A DNA stretch of 33,151 bases from JACRAO01 sp964490895 (GTDB lineage Bacteria; Bdellovibrionota; UBA1018). This document shows positions 1-8,656 of the stretch, in pieces; position 1 is the stretch's first letter; each line of letters starts with the position of its first letter. The stretch is taken from contig CAZBEI010000081.1 in assembly GCA_964490895.1 (NCBI GenBank), positions 1 to 33,151 on the forward strand, given 5' to 3'. A program made the translations under genes and the position numbers. The notes beneath the pieces are model-generated. The model was not told the DNA's origin. It worked only from the letters and a program-made list of their open reading frames with translations, and made no database searches.

Positions 1-17
1 CTTCTTGTTTCTTTCTC

Positions 18-41
18 ATGAAAACATAAACATGTTTTCAT
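18..41. repeat. Perfect 10-bp inverted repeat upstream of the HNH gene
   Basis: Arms ATGAAAACAT (18-27) and ATGTTTTCAT (32-41) are exact reverse complements separated by AAAC. The repeat ends 13 bases before the ribosome binding site of the gene at 68. It could be an operator, a leader hairpin, or the terminator of a gene to the left of the window; the A/T-rich stem and lack of a long T run on the plus strand make a strong terminator less likely. The repeat is seen directly; its role is inference. Confidence 0.6.
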
Positions 42-67
42 AAAAAGAACCCTCGGAGGATCTCAAA

Positions 68-1237
68 ATGCTGAATCTAAACCTAAAAAAAATGTCCAAC
101 TCAGAACTTGTTTCCCAACTCAAACACAAAGTCTTAGAAGAGAGAAAATCTCTCACTGAGATCTTGCACATGATCCAAGAGGTAGAATCTCGCAGGCTTT
201 ATTCTCTGTATAAGTACAGCAGCCTCTTTGCCTTTGTGACAAAAGAACTAGGCTATGACGAAAGCAGTGCTTATCGGAGGATAGAAGCGGCGCGTTTATT
301 AAAGCAGTTGCCCACCGAAGAATCTAAAAAAGTAGAGACTTCGTTAGAGCAAGGCAAACTCAATTTGACAAACTTAAGCTCCCTTAATGGATTTATGAGG
401 AAAAAAGAATCCAAAAGCAAAAAAAGACTAAGCACATTAGAAAAAACAATGTTTATAGATCAGATCGAAAATAAATCCACCAGAGAGTGCCAAGTCTTGC
501 TGGCCCAACTTGACCCTGAGCTCTCACCTGATCTTAGGGAAAAAGAGAGAGCTCTGGCAGGAGACAAGACGGAGCTAAAAATCATTGTGTCAAATGCAAT
601 ACTAGAAAAACTAAACCGAGTGAAAGCAATAAGAGCTCATGTCAACCCGAACATGAACTATGCCCAGATTCTAGAATACATGGCAGAGGTTGTTTTAGAT
701 AAAACAGATCCAGAGAGAAAATGGGCAAAAAAAGAAAAGAAGGAAATTAAAACCTCCATAGCCACAAATCTTTCAGTTCACAAAGAATCTCCAGCCTCAA
801 ACGAGAAATCACTTCCTGCGGCGGAAGTAACTGGAGATAAAAGCTCAGACAAACCAAGCTTATCTGCTGCAAATTCCCCAAAACTACCTGAAGCAGAATT
901 GAGTAAAAATACTATCCATAAAAACCTGCCAGAGACTGAGTTTAATAAGAACTATAGACCCACCATCCCAGCTCAGATCAAGCAGGCTGTCTACCTCCGG
1001 GATCAGGGCCGTTGTACTTACATCAGCCCAGAAACAGGGCGAACATGCAGGAGCAGATTCGGGTTAGAGTTTGAACATAAGATCCCCGTGGCTAAAAATG
1101 GAAAATCAGACACAGCGAACCTCACTCTCCATTGTCACTCACACAATATGCGAACGGCTCTCAATGAATTTGGAGAAGAGAAAATACAATCTTATTTAAA
1201 GTCACAAAAAGAAACTTTGTGTAATTCTGGGTTTTAG
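68..1237 (+). CDS. HNH endonuclease-domain protein, intact copy
   Basis: Predicted nuclease of 389 residues. The N-terminal ~215 residues are helical and charged, with a conserved core (VLEERKSLTEIL, ESRRLY, LGYDESSAYRRIEAARLL) shared with the second copy at 31142-32083. Residues ~215-310 are a low-complexity Lys/Ser/Glu/Pro linker. The C-terminal HNH domain (~310-375) has a Cys pair (CTYISPETGRTC), the first histidine in FEHKIPV (His337) and the closing HCHSHN (355-360), so the active site looks complete. The ATG at 68 follows a good Shine-Dalgarno (GGAGGA, 55-60). Proteins of this architecture often occur as several paralogues per genome in Bdellovibrio-like bacteria; their biological role is unclear. 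No restriction methylase or intron is seen nearby. The family call is firm; the physiological function is unknown. Confidence 0.85.
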   Translation: MLNLNLKKMSNSELVSQLKHKVLEERKSLTEILHMIQEVESRRLYSLYKYSSLFAFVTKELGYDESSAYRRIEAARLLKQLPTEESKKVETSLEQGKLNLTNLSSLNGFMRKKESKSKKRLSTLEKTMFIDQIENKSTRECQVLLAQLDPELSPDLREKERALAGDKTELKIIVSNAILEKLNRVKAIRAHVNPNMNYAQILEYMAEVVLDKTDPERKWAKKEKKEIKTSIATNLSVHKESPASNEKSLPAAEVTGDKSSDKPSLSAANSPKLPEAELSKNTIHKNLPETEFNKNYRPTIPAQIKQAVYLRDQGRCTYISPETGRTCRSRFGLEFEHKIPVAKNGKSDTANLTLHCHSHNMRTALNEFGEEKIQSYLKSQKETLCNSGF

Positions 1238-2091
1238 CAAATGGGTCTTACTTTTTGCTCAATGGCCAGCAGCTCTTCCCAATCCACCCCGGGAGTAAAC
1301 CCTATTTTTTTTAACTTATCTACACTGGCTGACAGATGACTCGTCTCTTGATCCAAGGGGATAATTTTTACGTCTTCGCGATGTAATTTTTTCTGAATTT
1401 TTTGAACTAAATCTAAAAGCTGCACAGATTGTCCACTGGCAATATTAAAAATTCCGGTTGCTTTTTTTCGAAATAAAAACTCAATGGCTGCACACACTTG
1501 CTCGGCAGATTGAAAATCTCTTGTTCCTTTAAGACCACGCACCTCCAAAACCCCACCTTGAGGTGCATTTGAGATTTTTTCGACCATCGATGGAATAAAA
1601 TACGTTTTAGGATGCAAAGCAGAATGACAACTAAAAATTCGCCCTATGCAAACCGGAAGTCCATGTTTCGAAGCAAAAGCGGCTGCCCACTGCTCAGCTT
1701 GGAGTTTAGTTAAGCCATAAAGTGAAATAGGCTCGGTGGGACTATTTTCAGTCAAAACTCCAGGGCTTGAAGCATAGACATGCCCAGTCGAAGCTAAAAA
1801 AAACCAAGGTGCTCCCCCTTTTTTCACCACTTGACTCAAAAGAGCACAAGTTCCCTCTACGTTGACACGAAGTGCGAGAGCTGGATCTTCGTCTACGAGA
1901 TGCGTGGGCACAATGGCTGCAAAGTGAACGATCCCCCGCCAAGACTCAGACTCTCTGAGCCAATTTTTTAACTCAACAGGGTTTAAAATGTCCCCCTCCT
2001 CAGGAAAACAAATCCACTCATAGTTTGGAAATTTTTTTCGGAGCGCCTGCCCCATCACCCCTGATGCACCCGTTAATCCTATTTTGTCCAT
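1234..2091 (-). CDS. NAD(P)-dependent epimerase/dehydratase, probable GDP-4-keto-6-deoxymannose reductase
   Basis: Extended short-chain dehydrogenase/reductase of 285 residues. It has a Rossmann glycine motif (GASGVMG, 8-14), the core motif HFAA, an active-site Ser/Thr in STGHVY (101-106) and the catalytic YxxxK (Tyr125, Lys129). It is divergent from gmd, 64 bases away, whose product (GDP-4-keto-6-deoxymannose) needs exactly such a reductase to become GDP-rhamnose. That assignment (an Rmd-like role) comes from context; sequence alone supports only an NAD(P)-dependent sugar-nucleotide reductase or epimerase. Its stop overlaps the convergent HNH stop by 4 bases. No strong Shine-Dalgarno is seen before the ATG at 2091. 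Confidence 0.75.
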   Translation of the reverse strand: MDKIGLTGASGVMGQALRKKFPNYEWICFPEEGDILNPVELKNWLRESESWRGIVHFAAIVPTHLVDEDPALALRVNVEGTCALLSQVVKKGGAPWFFLASTGHVYASSPGVLTENSPTEPISLYGLTKLQAEQWAAAFASKHGLPVCIGRIFSCHSALHPKTYFIPSMVEKISNAPQGGVLEVRGLKGTRDFQSAEQVCAAIEFLFRKKATGIFNIASGQSVQLLDLVQKIQKKLHREDVKIIPLDQETSHLSASVDKLKKIGFTPGVDWEELLAIEQKVRPIC

Positions 2092-2117
2092 GCCACCACT
2101 TTATCAAATAAATCAAT

Positions 2118-2150
2118 TTGACACACCTACAACTCTCATGTTGTCATAAA
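2118..2150 (+). promoter_or_regulatory. Possible promoter of gmd, perhaps giving a leaderless mRNA
   Basis: A consensus-like TTGACA lies at 2118-2123 and an A/T-rich CATAAA at 2145-2150, directly before the gmd ATG at 2156. The spacing is longer than ideal for a sigma-70 promoter. No Shine-Dalgarno precedes gmd, so transcription starting close to the ATG would fit. This is weak, pattern-based evidence. Confidence 0.25.
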
Positions 2151-2155
2151 CTACT

Positions 2156-3160
2156 ATGAAACGTGCATTAGTTACTGGTGTCACAGGGCAAGACGGATCT
2201 TACTTAACAGAGTTTTTACTCGACAAAGAGTATGAGGTGCACGGCGTTATTCGCCGCACCACTTCGTTCAAAAACGAATGGCTGGATCAAATTTTCGAAG
2301 CCCCAAAATATAAAGACAAGCCTTTTTACCTCCACTACGGAGACTTAACCGATGCTCAAGGGTTGATCCACCTTGTAAAAAAAATAAAACCTAACGAAGT
2401 CTACAACCTTGCTGCCCAAAGCCATGTCCGTATGAGCTTTGATATCCCAGAGTACACAGGCGATGTGACGGGGCTAGGAAATTTAAGATTACTAGACGCT
2501 ATTTTAGAAACGGGTTGTGAAGCCAGATACTATCAGGCCTCCAGTTCAGAAATGTTTGGAAAAGTCCAAGAAGTCCCTCAAAAAGAAACCACACCTTTTT
2601 ATCCCCGAAGCCCTTATGCCTGTGCCAAAGTTTTTGCCTTTTGGTCCACCGTAAATTACCGCGAGGCTTATCACTTGCATGCCTCCAATGGCATTTTATT
2701 TAACCATGAATCTCCAAGACGAGGAGAGGCCTTTGTAACCCGAAAAATCACCCGCGGGCTTGCCCGCATTCTCGCAGGCAAACAAAAAGAGCTCTATTTG
2801 GGCAACTTGGACGCAAAAAGAGATTGGGGATTTGCAAAAGACTATGTCGAAGCCATGTGGCTCATGCTCCAACAACCGCAAGGAGACGACTACGTTGTGT
2901 CCACAGGAGAAATGCATTCGGTCAAAGATTTTCTAACTTATACTTTTCAATCGGTTGGAAAAGATTGGCAAGAATTTGTTAAAATTGATCCCAACAATTT
3001 TCGCCGCACTGAGGTAGACGAACTCATGGGAGATAACACTAAGGCAAAGACAAAACTAGGCTGGAAACCCAAGTGTACTTTCAAAGAACTCGTGGCACTC
3101 ATGGTCAGAGAAGATCTTATACGAGAAGGATTAAATCCAGACAAATTGATGAAGCTTTGA
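2156..3160 (+). CDS. gmd: GDP-mannose 4,6-dehydratase
   Basis: Converts GDP-D-mannose to GDP-4-keto-6-deoxymannose, the branch point to GDP-fucose, GDP-rhamnose and GDP-perosamine for surface polysaccharides. The 334 residues begin with the NADP-binding motif GVTGQDGSYL (8-17). The active-site segment YQASSSEMFG (126-135) supplies the Ser/Thr and Glu132, and YPRSPYACAK supplies Tyr154 and Lys158. GNLDAKRDWGFAKDYV is characteristic of the family. Length is slightly below the usual 345-370. It is followed after 17 bases by a membrane glycosyltransferase and is divergent from a probable partner reductase, giving a small surface-sugar locus. No Shine-Dalgarno is visible before the ATG. Confidence 0.95.
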   Translation: MKRALVTGVTGQDGSYLTEFLLDKEYEVHGVIRRTTSFKNEWLDQIFEAPKYKDKPFYLHYGDLTDAQGLIHLVKKIKPNEVYNLAAQSHVRMSFDIPEYTGDVTGLGNLRLLDAILETGCEARYYQASSSEMFGKVQEVPQKETTPFYPRSPYACAKVFAFWSTVNYREAYHLHASNGILFNHESPRRGEAFVTRKITRGLARILAGKQKELYLGNLDAKRDWGFAKDYVEAMWLMLQQPQGDDYVVSTGEMHSVKDFLTYTFQSVGKDWQEFVKIDPNNFRRTEVDELMGDNTKAKTKLGWKPKCTFKELVALMVREDLIREGLNPDKLMKL

Positions 3161-3177
3161 GTCTGGTTTTTGGGAGC

Positions 3178-4797
3178 ATGAAAAAAAAATCGCTGCAACT
3201 TTCGATTCTTATCATCACTCCCTTTGCCTTTACTTTATTTGTGTGGTTTTCGTCCCTGGCCTTTGTCCCCGTTCCTTGGCCCGATGACTCTGCTTTCTAT
3301 TTTGTAGCAAAGGAACTTTTTAAATGGCCACCTCGCTGGGTCATGCTCCCTCAAGCTCCATTTGAGCCCACTTATCGTATATTTAATTTTAACACGATGC
3401 CCCTTTATCCGATTCTCATTGGACTGGGTCGTTTTATTGGCCTGGATGGAAGTTTTGGAATTAAATTTTGGCCCCTTTTGTTTTGGACGTTAAGCGGATC
3501 CCTGATCGGTGTTGTTTTATTTAAAAAAGGCCTACCATTTATTCTCTGCCTCATTCCGGTTTTACTTTTTGCGCTAGATCCTATTCACCGTTGGGCCTCT
3601 GTCTTAGTACGGCCAGAATCTTTAGTGGGTCTTTGTGGATTGGCCTTAGTCTTGGGCCTTTCTTTTGGGTTTCCAGAAAAATTAAAACCCAAAGGGATAT
3701 GGGATCCCATCTCAGCTCTTTTAGCCATTGCAGCTTACAGCCATTTTAATGCGATACACTTACTTTTTCCAACAGCATTCGGACTTGTGCATCGACCTCT
3801 AAAAAAAATCCTACCTACTACCCTAAAAACCCTTCTTTATTTAACACCCTGGCTTTTGAGTGTTTTTTTTCACTTTGATCTCTTTACTCAACAAATGAAA
3901 ACCCAATGGAATCGGCTAGCCGTCCGTAATGATTGGATTTCTAATCTAGAAAAAGCCATAACAAGTTTGTTTCAAGACATGGGGAGCCCCGAGCCCTGGC
4001 CCCCCATCTTACACAAAGTCTCTTATGTAATTTGGACTTTTATTGGAATTGCATTTATTTTTGGATTAGTGCTCCCTGCGTTTCAAACGCCAAAGCACAG
4101 TGGAAAAAAACTTGACCTTGCCCCAAGCGCCGGCTGGATTTTAGGAGCTATTTGGCTCTGGAGCTCAAAGCCTGAGGTATGGTTTATTTACTTTCTCCAC
4201 CTGTCGGTTTGGACTTTTGTTGGGATTTTGATCGCTAAACTTTGGATACAAAAAAAACAAACTCTTAAGTTAATTCTTATTTCTTCTCTCGGTGCCACCG
4301 CTCTTTTTATTTTTTCGTACACCCATCTCAATCAATACCTAAAACTCAACCAAAGCCCGAGCTGGAACTGGGCGACTTATCATGATTTTATTGATTGCAT
4401 TGATCGGCGTTTGAGTGCGTTAGAAAAAAACCTAAAATATCCAAAACCCTTTAGAGTTTGGGACCCAACTTTTCCAGATATCACTGTCGAGCTTTCTCTA
4501 CGACACTCGGATTGGGAGTTCACTCGAACCAATGATTTTTGGGAAAGAGCACCGCTTGCTCTCCTGCATGGCCAAAAAGTCGAAGCGGTTGTGGTTCCTG
4601 AGACATGGAGCACAGAAGAAAGGTTTATTTCAGGCCCTCAAGCTGAGTTTCCAGAAATTTATTCTGCCTGGATGACATGGCCTGGATATTTTCTGATCCA
4701 TCTTTGGCGTAACCCAAAATGGAAACCCAACCGTTACCTCTGCCAAAGAGGGAGGTGGCAGGCCTTTTTATTTATGGAAAAAGAACCTAAATTCTGA
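3178..4797 (+). CDS. Polytopic membrane protein, GT-C-type glycosyltransferase
   Basis: Integral membrane protein of 539 residues with about ten hydrophobic segments. An acidic pair follows the first segment (PWPDDSAF, Asp36/Asp37), the position where GT-C (PMT/ArnT-like, PF13231-type) enzymes carry their catalytic acid in the first external loop. A hydrophilic external domain of roughly 150 residues ends the protein. The ATG at 3178 was chosen because it sits just after the gmd stop (3160) and directly precedes the first membrane segment; the reading frame stays open upstream inside gmd. It probably transfers a lipid-linked sugar on the periplasmic side of the inner membrane. Substrate and acceptor cannot be read from sequence. 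Confidence 0.75.
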   Translation: MKKKSLQLSILIITPFAFTLFVWFSSLAFVPVPWPDDSAFYFVAKELFKWPPRWVMLPQAPFEPTYRIFNFNTMPLYPILIGLGRFIGLDGSFGIKFWPLLFWTLSGSLIGVVLFKKGLPFILCLIPVLLFALDPIHRWASVLVRPESLVGLCGLALVLGLSFGFPEKLKPKGIWDPISALLAIAAYSHFNAIHLLFPTAFGLVHRPLKKILPTTLKTLLYLTPWLLSVFFHFDLFTQQMKTQWNRLAVRNDWISNLEKAITSLFQDMGSPEPWPPILHKVSYVIWTFIGIAFIFGLVLPAFQTPKHSGKKLDLAPSAGWILGAIWLWSSKPEVWFIYFLHLSVWTFVGILIAKLWIQKKQTLKLILISSLGATALFIFSYTHLNQYLKLNQSPSWNWATYHDFIDCIDRRLSALEKNLKYPKPFRVWDPTFPDITVELSLRHSDWEFTRTNDFWERAPLALLHGQKVEAVVVPETWSTEERFISGPQAEFPEIYSAWMTWPGYFLIHLWRNPKWKPNRYLCQRGRWQAFLFMEKEPKF

Positions 4798-4837
4798 GCT
4801 AGACCCCTTTTAGGAGACCTTGTAGAATGCAGGGCAC

Positions 4838-6229
4838 ATGAACTTTATAAGTTCCATTTCTCGCAATAAAATTTGGTTTTATTTCATCAGTTTATCTACC
4901 CTTATTGGATTTTTTCTAAGAACACTCTTTTTAGAAGACATGGAATTTAAGGAGGATGAACACTATAATTTTATTCAATCCCAGCTCATCGGAACCACAG
5001 ACCCCTGGCCTCCTTATGGCATTCCGTCTGGTGTCTATCTGCCTAACCCAGGTTTGAGTGTTTGGATTTTTGTTTTTTTAGCAAAGCTCACGAGAGCTCA
5101 TGATCCTGTTGTATTGACAAGAAATCTTGGAATTTTTAATTGGGCTGGAATTTTACTCATCTTACCGTTTGTTTTTTATTTTATCCCTCAAGTAAAAGAG
5201 AAATTGTCTTTAGATCAAAAGATTTGGCTTTGGTCCTTTTGCCTTGCAATGGTCAATCCTTTTTCTCTTTTGTATGGGCGAAAACTCTGGCCAGAACCTT
5301 TTTTGCCTTTTTTTTTAATGCTGACACTCATGGCTTGGGTAAAAAGAAAATCTTTTCTGGCCTCATTTATTTGGGGCTTTTTAGGAGCACTTATTGGACA
5401 AATTCACATGAGTGGATTTTTTTCCTCTGCAGCACTTTTTGTATGGACCCTTCTTTATGACATCAAAAAAAAGGAAAAAATAAACCTGAGGGGTTGGCTT
5501 CTCGGATCTTTTATTGGTATTCTGCCACTGCTCCCCTGGTTGACGCATATTGTTACACATCCTCTTTCGCAAGCGATTCCAAAAACTTTAAACGAAATCC
5601 TACAATTTAAGTTTTGGGTTTTTTGGATTTCTGATCCATTGGGATTTCATTTGGGCAATCCGCTAGGACTTCTCCGCGGTAACTCTACATTTGAGCAAAT
5701 TTCTGATTTTATTCGCTATCCTCTTTTACCAAAAGCCCTAGGAGAACATGCAACATATTTCAATGGAGCGACACATGTTCTTATTCTCATTTTGAGTACA
5801 TTTATTTTTTTGAATGGAATTTATTTTTTATTTAAAAAATTTAAAACAATACCCCTGAAAAATTTTTTGCGCTGGCTCTTTGGTTTCGAGAGCCCACTGT
5901 CTGTTGCGTTGGGGGCAAATTTGTTTGGATTTGGACTCCTTTTAACCCTGACTGGAACTATGATTAGGCGTTATTATATGGTGGCAAGCTTTCCATTTGA
6001 ATTTGTTTTTTTGGCGCACCTTGCTTATCTAAAAGAAAAAGGTGCTGAAAAAATTTTATTTTTACTTTGGTTGTGTGAACTTATCGTGTCTATCCATTTT
6101 ATTGGATACGTCCATGTCAAAAAAGGCTCTCCACAGGGAGATTATGGGAATGCCTTTCATGTCATCAAGAAGGAAAACTTAAAAAGAGATGGAAAACCTT
6201 GGCCCGATAGACCTTTGCAATATTACTGA
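4838..6229 (+). CDS. Polytopic membrane protein, GT-C-type (glycosyltransferase family 39-like)
   Basis: Membrane protein of 463 residues with about ten to twelve hydrophobic segments. The loop after the first segment contains MEFKEDEHYNF (Asp40, Glu41), matching the E/D-x-D/E motif of dolichyl-phosphate-mannose-protein mannosyltransferase-like (PMT_2) enzymes, followed by a GVYLPNPGL segment like the PPL motif of that fold. It lies 40 bases after another GT-C gene and is probably co-transcribed with gmd. It presumably adds a sugar from a polyprenyl-phosphate donor to a surface glycan or protein. Its stop is one base from the stop of the convergent RNase gene. Specificity is unknown. Confidence 0.75.
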   Translation: MNFISSISRNKIWFYFISLSTLIGFFLRTLFLEDMEFKEDEHYNFIQSQLIGTTDPWPPYGIPSGVYLPNPGLSVWIFVFLAKLTRAHDPVVLTRNLGIFNWAGILLILPFVFYFIPQVKEKLSLDQKIWLWSFCLAMVNPFSLLYGRKLWPEPFLPFFLMLTLMAWVKRKSFLASFIWGFLGALIGQIHMSGFFSSAALFVWTLLYDIKKKEKINLRGWLLGSFIGILPLLPWLTHIVTHPLSQAIPKTLNEILQFKFWVFWISDPLGFHLGNPLGLLRGNSTFEQISDFIRYPLLPKALGEHATYFNGATHVLILILSTFIFLNGIYFLFKKFKTIPLKNFLRWLFGFESPLSVALGANLFGFGLLLTLTGTMIRRYYMVASFPFEFVFLAHLAYLKEKGAEKILFLLWLCELIVSIHFIGYVHVKKGSPQGDYGNAFHVIKKENLKRDGKPWPDRPLQYY

Positions 6230-6230
6230 C

Positions 6231-8513
6231 CTAATTCTCACCCTGCTCCGTCGAAGTCGGTGGAGCTGCCACTACAGGGGTTACTTCTGAGGTAGTTTCT
6301 TTTTTTGGAGCTGCCGACTCAGCCACTGGTGCAGAATAACCGGGTGGTCGCCCCCCTCCATTGCCAAAACCCTGCGGACGCCTTGGATCCATTCTTCCAT
6401 AACGACCCCCACCACCTCCTCCGTTTCGTCCTCTCATTCGAGGATTATTGCGATTTCTCCAACCCCCACCTGCCATGGGTCTTCCTCCAGGGCGCGGAGT
6501 GGGCCGTTGAGTTTTAGGAGTAATCCCTTGGGCTAAAGCAGCATCTTGCGCTGCTTGTGCTCTCAAAAAAGCGAGCCGATCTTCTTCGTTAATATCCTCT
6601 GGAAATTTTTGAGTCCTTGTGGGAGCTGCCTGGACTTCTGTGGGCTCTTGCTCTGTCGGTAATTCCTCTTCAGGCTCTTGATCTGTAGGCGCTTTCTCGG
6701 TGGGTTTTGGCACAATAGGTTTTTGTGGCATGGATTGCTGCACTTTAGGCTCTGGTGTTTTCTTTTTAAGCGTCTTATCCGAACTCACCACAAATTGTTC
6801 AGGATGAAAATCATGGACAGCTTGAAGGTAGATTTCTTTTCGATACCTTCGTTCGAGCTGGTCTAAAGTCTCCCTCTCATCAATGGCCAAAACATCAATC
6901 ACTTCGGAATGGGCCTGAACTAAAAATCCAGTCGTATCCCGATCAATCCCCACCCTCTCGATTTCTCTCAACACCTCATAGGCCACTGTTTTTTTAGTTT
7001 TAGTAAATCCTTTCCCTTCGCAATGAGAGCAAGGCTCACTTAAAATCCGAGTCATTGTGTCTCGGGTTCTCTTGCGTGTCATTTCGACCAAACCCAACTC
7101 CGAAATTTTTAAAATCGTAGGTCGAGCACGGTCCTTTTGGAGGGCTTCTTCTAAGGCTCGGTAAACACGCTGCCGATTTTCGTCATTCTCCATATCGATC
7201 AAATCCAAGATGATGATGCCGCCACAATTTCTCAGACGCAACTGATAGGAAATTTCTTGGACTGCTTCTAGGTTTGTTCTGAAAATGGTGTCTTCTAGAT
7301 TTTTCTTTCCGACAAAACGTCCCGTATTGACGTCTATCGCGACCAAAGCCTCTGTTTGATCGATGACAATATAGCCTCCCGATTTGAGCCAAACTTTTCT
7401 CTCGAGTGCGCGGGAAAGCTCTGGAGAAATATTATAGGCATCAAAAATCGGAATATCCCCATGGTAGAGTTCTATTTTTTGTTTTAAAGAAGGCATAAAA
7501 TGCGAGATAAACTGTAATAATTCGTTATAGTGGTATCTGGAATCCACTATGACTTTGTCAATGTCTTCGGAAACCCAATCTCGAATGGACCTTAACACTG
7601 CATTCAAATCTTCGTAGACCAAAGAGGGCGCTGTCAGAGTGGAGCCTTTATCTCGAATCTCAGTCCAAAGGTTTGTCAAATAATCAATATCCTGCTCGAT
7701 TCTTTTATCAGATTGTCCTCTCCCTGTTGCCGTTCTCACAATAAAGCCTATCCCCTTTGGACGACAGGCCTCCACTTGTTCTCTCAATTTTCTTCTCTCG
7801 TCTTCGCGCTCAATCTTTCGGGACACTCCCACGTGATCAATCGTAGGCATGCAAACCAAATGCCTTCCCGGAAGGCTAATGTGGCAAGTAAGTCTAGCTC
7901 CTTTAGTGGCAATAGGCGCTTTAGCAACTTGAACCATCACTTCTTGGCCTTCTTTTAATAAATCTTGAATGCTCACTTCGGTTCGATGTGGGCGAGCAAG
8001 CTTGGGTGGAATTCTTCGATCTCTTCGCCTTGGCGATCGATCGATTGGGCCTCGCCGACTTGGGCTCCCTCCTCTGCCTCCTCGTCTCCCTCGTCTGGGA
8101 TTTCTGTTGGCACCCTCTCCTCCCTCACCCTGTACAACTGTACCCGGAGGTTTATCGCTTTCACCCTCATCTGGGCCCATCAAAACACTAGGGTCTGAGC
8201 CTCCCGCTTCTTCTACACCCTCATTGGGCAAATCTGTCTCGGGTTCTTGGGCCGGTTCTTCTTCGCCTTCACCCCAAAGCTCAGCACGCACAAACACATC
8301 ATCGACGTAGAGAAAAGCCGCCTTTTCGAGGCCAATATCTACAAAAGCCGCTTGCATCCCAGGCAAAACACGGGTGACTCGACCTTTGTATATATTTCCG
8401 ACAATCCCTTTTTCAGAGGATCGTTCGACTAGAAGTTCTTGAATTTCTCCATTCCCAAGCAGGGCAATTCGGATCTCGGGCAGAGATGCATTGATAATAA
8501 GTTCAGTTGACAT
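6231..8513 (-). CDS. rng: Ribonuclease E/G family endoribonuclease with S1-domain insertion
   Basis: Single-strand-specific endoribonuclease for rRNA maturation and mRNA decay; 760 residues. The S1 RNA-binding domain starts with IVGNIYKGRV (37-46) and resumes after ~180; between ~78 and 178 is an insertion, first acidic then Arg/Gly-rich (RRGRRGGRGG). The catalytic DNase I-like domain has metal ligands Asp394 (AIDVNTG) and Asp437 (LDLIDM). The Zn-link is CSHC (495-498). The tail after ~575 is Pro/Glu-rich and then Gly/Arg-rich, reminiscent of the disordered RNase E tail but without microdomains I recognise. RNase G is ~490 residues and RNase E ~1060, so this is intermediate; the symbol rng is a convenience. 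A good Shine-Dalgarno (AGGAG) precedes the ATG. Confidence 0.93.
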   Translation of the reverse strand: MSTELIINASLPEIRIALLGNGEIQELLVERSSEKGIVGNIYKGRVTRVLPGMQAAFVDIGLEKAAFLYVDDVFVRAELWGEGEEEPAQEPETDLPNEGVEEAGGSDPSVLMGPDEGESDKPPGTVVQGEGGEGANRNPRRGRRGGRGGSPSRRGPIDRSPRRRDRRIPPKLARPHRTEVSIQDLLKEGQEVMVQVAKAPIATKGARLTCHISLPGRHLVCMPTIDHVGVSRKIEREDERRKLREQVEACRPKGIGFIVRTATGRGQSDKRIEQDIDYLTNLWTEIRDKGSTLTAPSLVYEDLNAVLRSIRDWVSEDIDKVIVDSRYHYNELLQFISHFMPSLKQKIELYHGDIPIFDAYNISPELSRALERKVWLKSGGYIVIDQTEALVAIDVNTGRFVGKKNLEDTIFRTNLEAVQEISYQLRLRNCGGIIILDLIDMENDENRQRVYRALEEALQKDRARPTILKISELGLVEMTRKRTRDTMTRILSEPCSHCEGKGFTKTKKTVAYEVLREIERVGIDRDTTGFLVQAHSEVIDVLAIDERETLDQLERRYRKEIYLQAVHDFHPEQFVVSSDKTLKKKTPEPKVQQSMPQKPIVPKPTEKAPTDQEPEEELPTEQEPTEVQAAPTRTQKFPEDINEEDRLAFLRAQAAQDAALAQGITPKTQRPTPRPGGRPMAGGGWRNRNNPRMRGRNGGGGGGRYGRMDPRRPQGFGNGGGRPPGYSAPVAESAAPKKETTSEVTPVVAAPPTSTEQGEN

Positions 8514-8608
8514 TTTAATCTCCTAAATGACATAAGAAAATTTCCTAAATCTTTAAAGTAAGGCGCGCGGCATAGGCGCAGCACAAAGCTCAACCTAACG
8601 AATCCGAC

Positions 8609-8638
8609 TTGACACTTCAAGTAAAAATTGAATAGATA
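8609..8638 (+). promoter_or_regulatory. Possible promoter of the deo operon
   Basis: A perfect TTGACA (8609-8614) is followed after 17-18 bases by a poor -10 candidate (ATAGAT/TAGATA, 8632-8638). It lies 19 bases before the deoC GTG in the short gap between the divergent RNase gene and deoC. The -35 match is good and the -10 weak, so this is a tentative call. Confidence 0.35.
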
Positions 8639-8656
8639 TGAAAAAAGGGTGACACA

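Noticed and set aside
7965..8310. Several plus-strand reading frames of 60-113 codons opposite the RNase E/G N-terminal region
   Set aside because: They are the complement of a low-complexity Arg/Gly/Glu-rich insertion, which creates long antisense frames; no ribosome binding site or recognisable protein is present.
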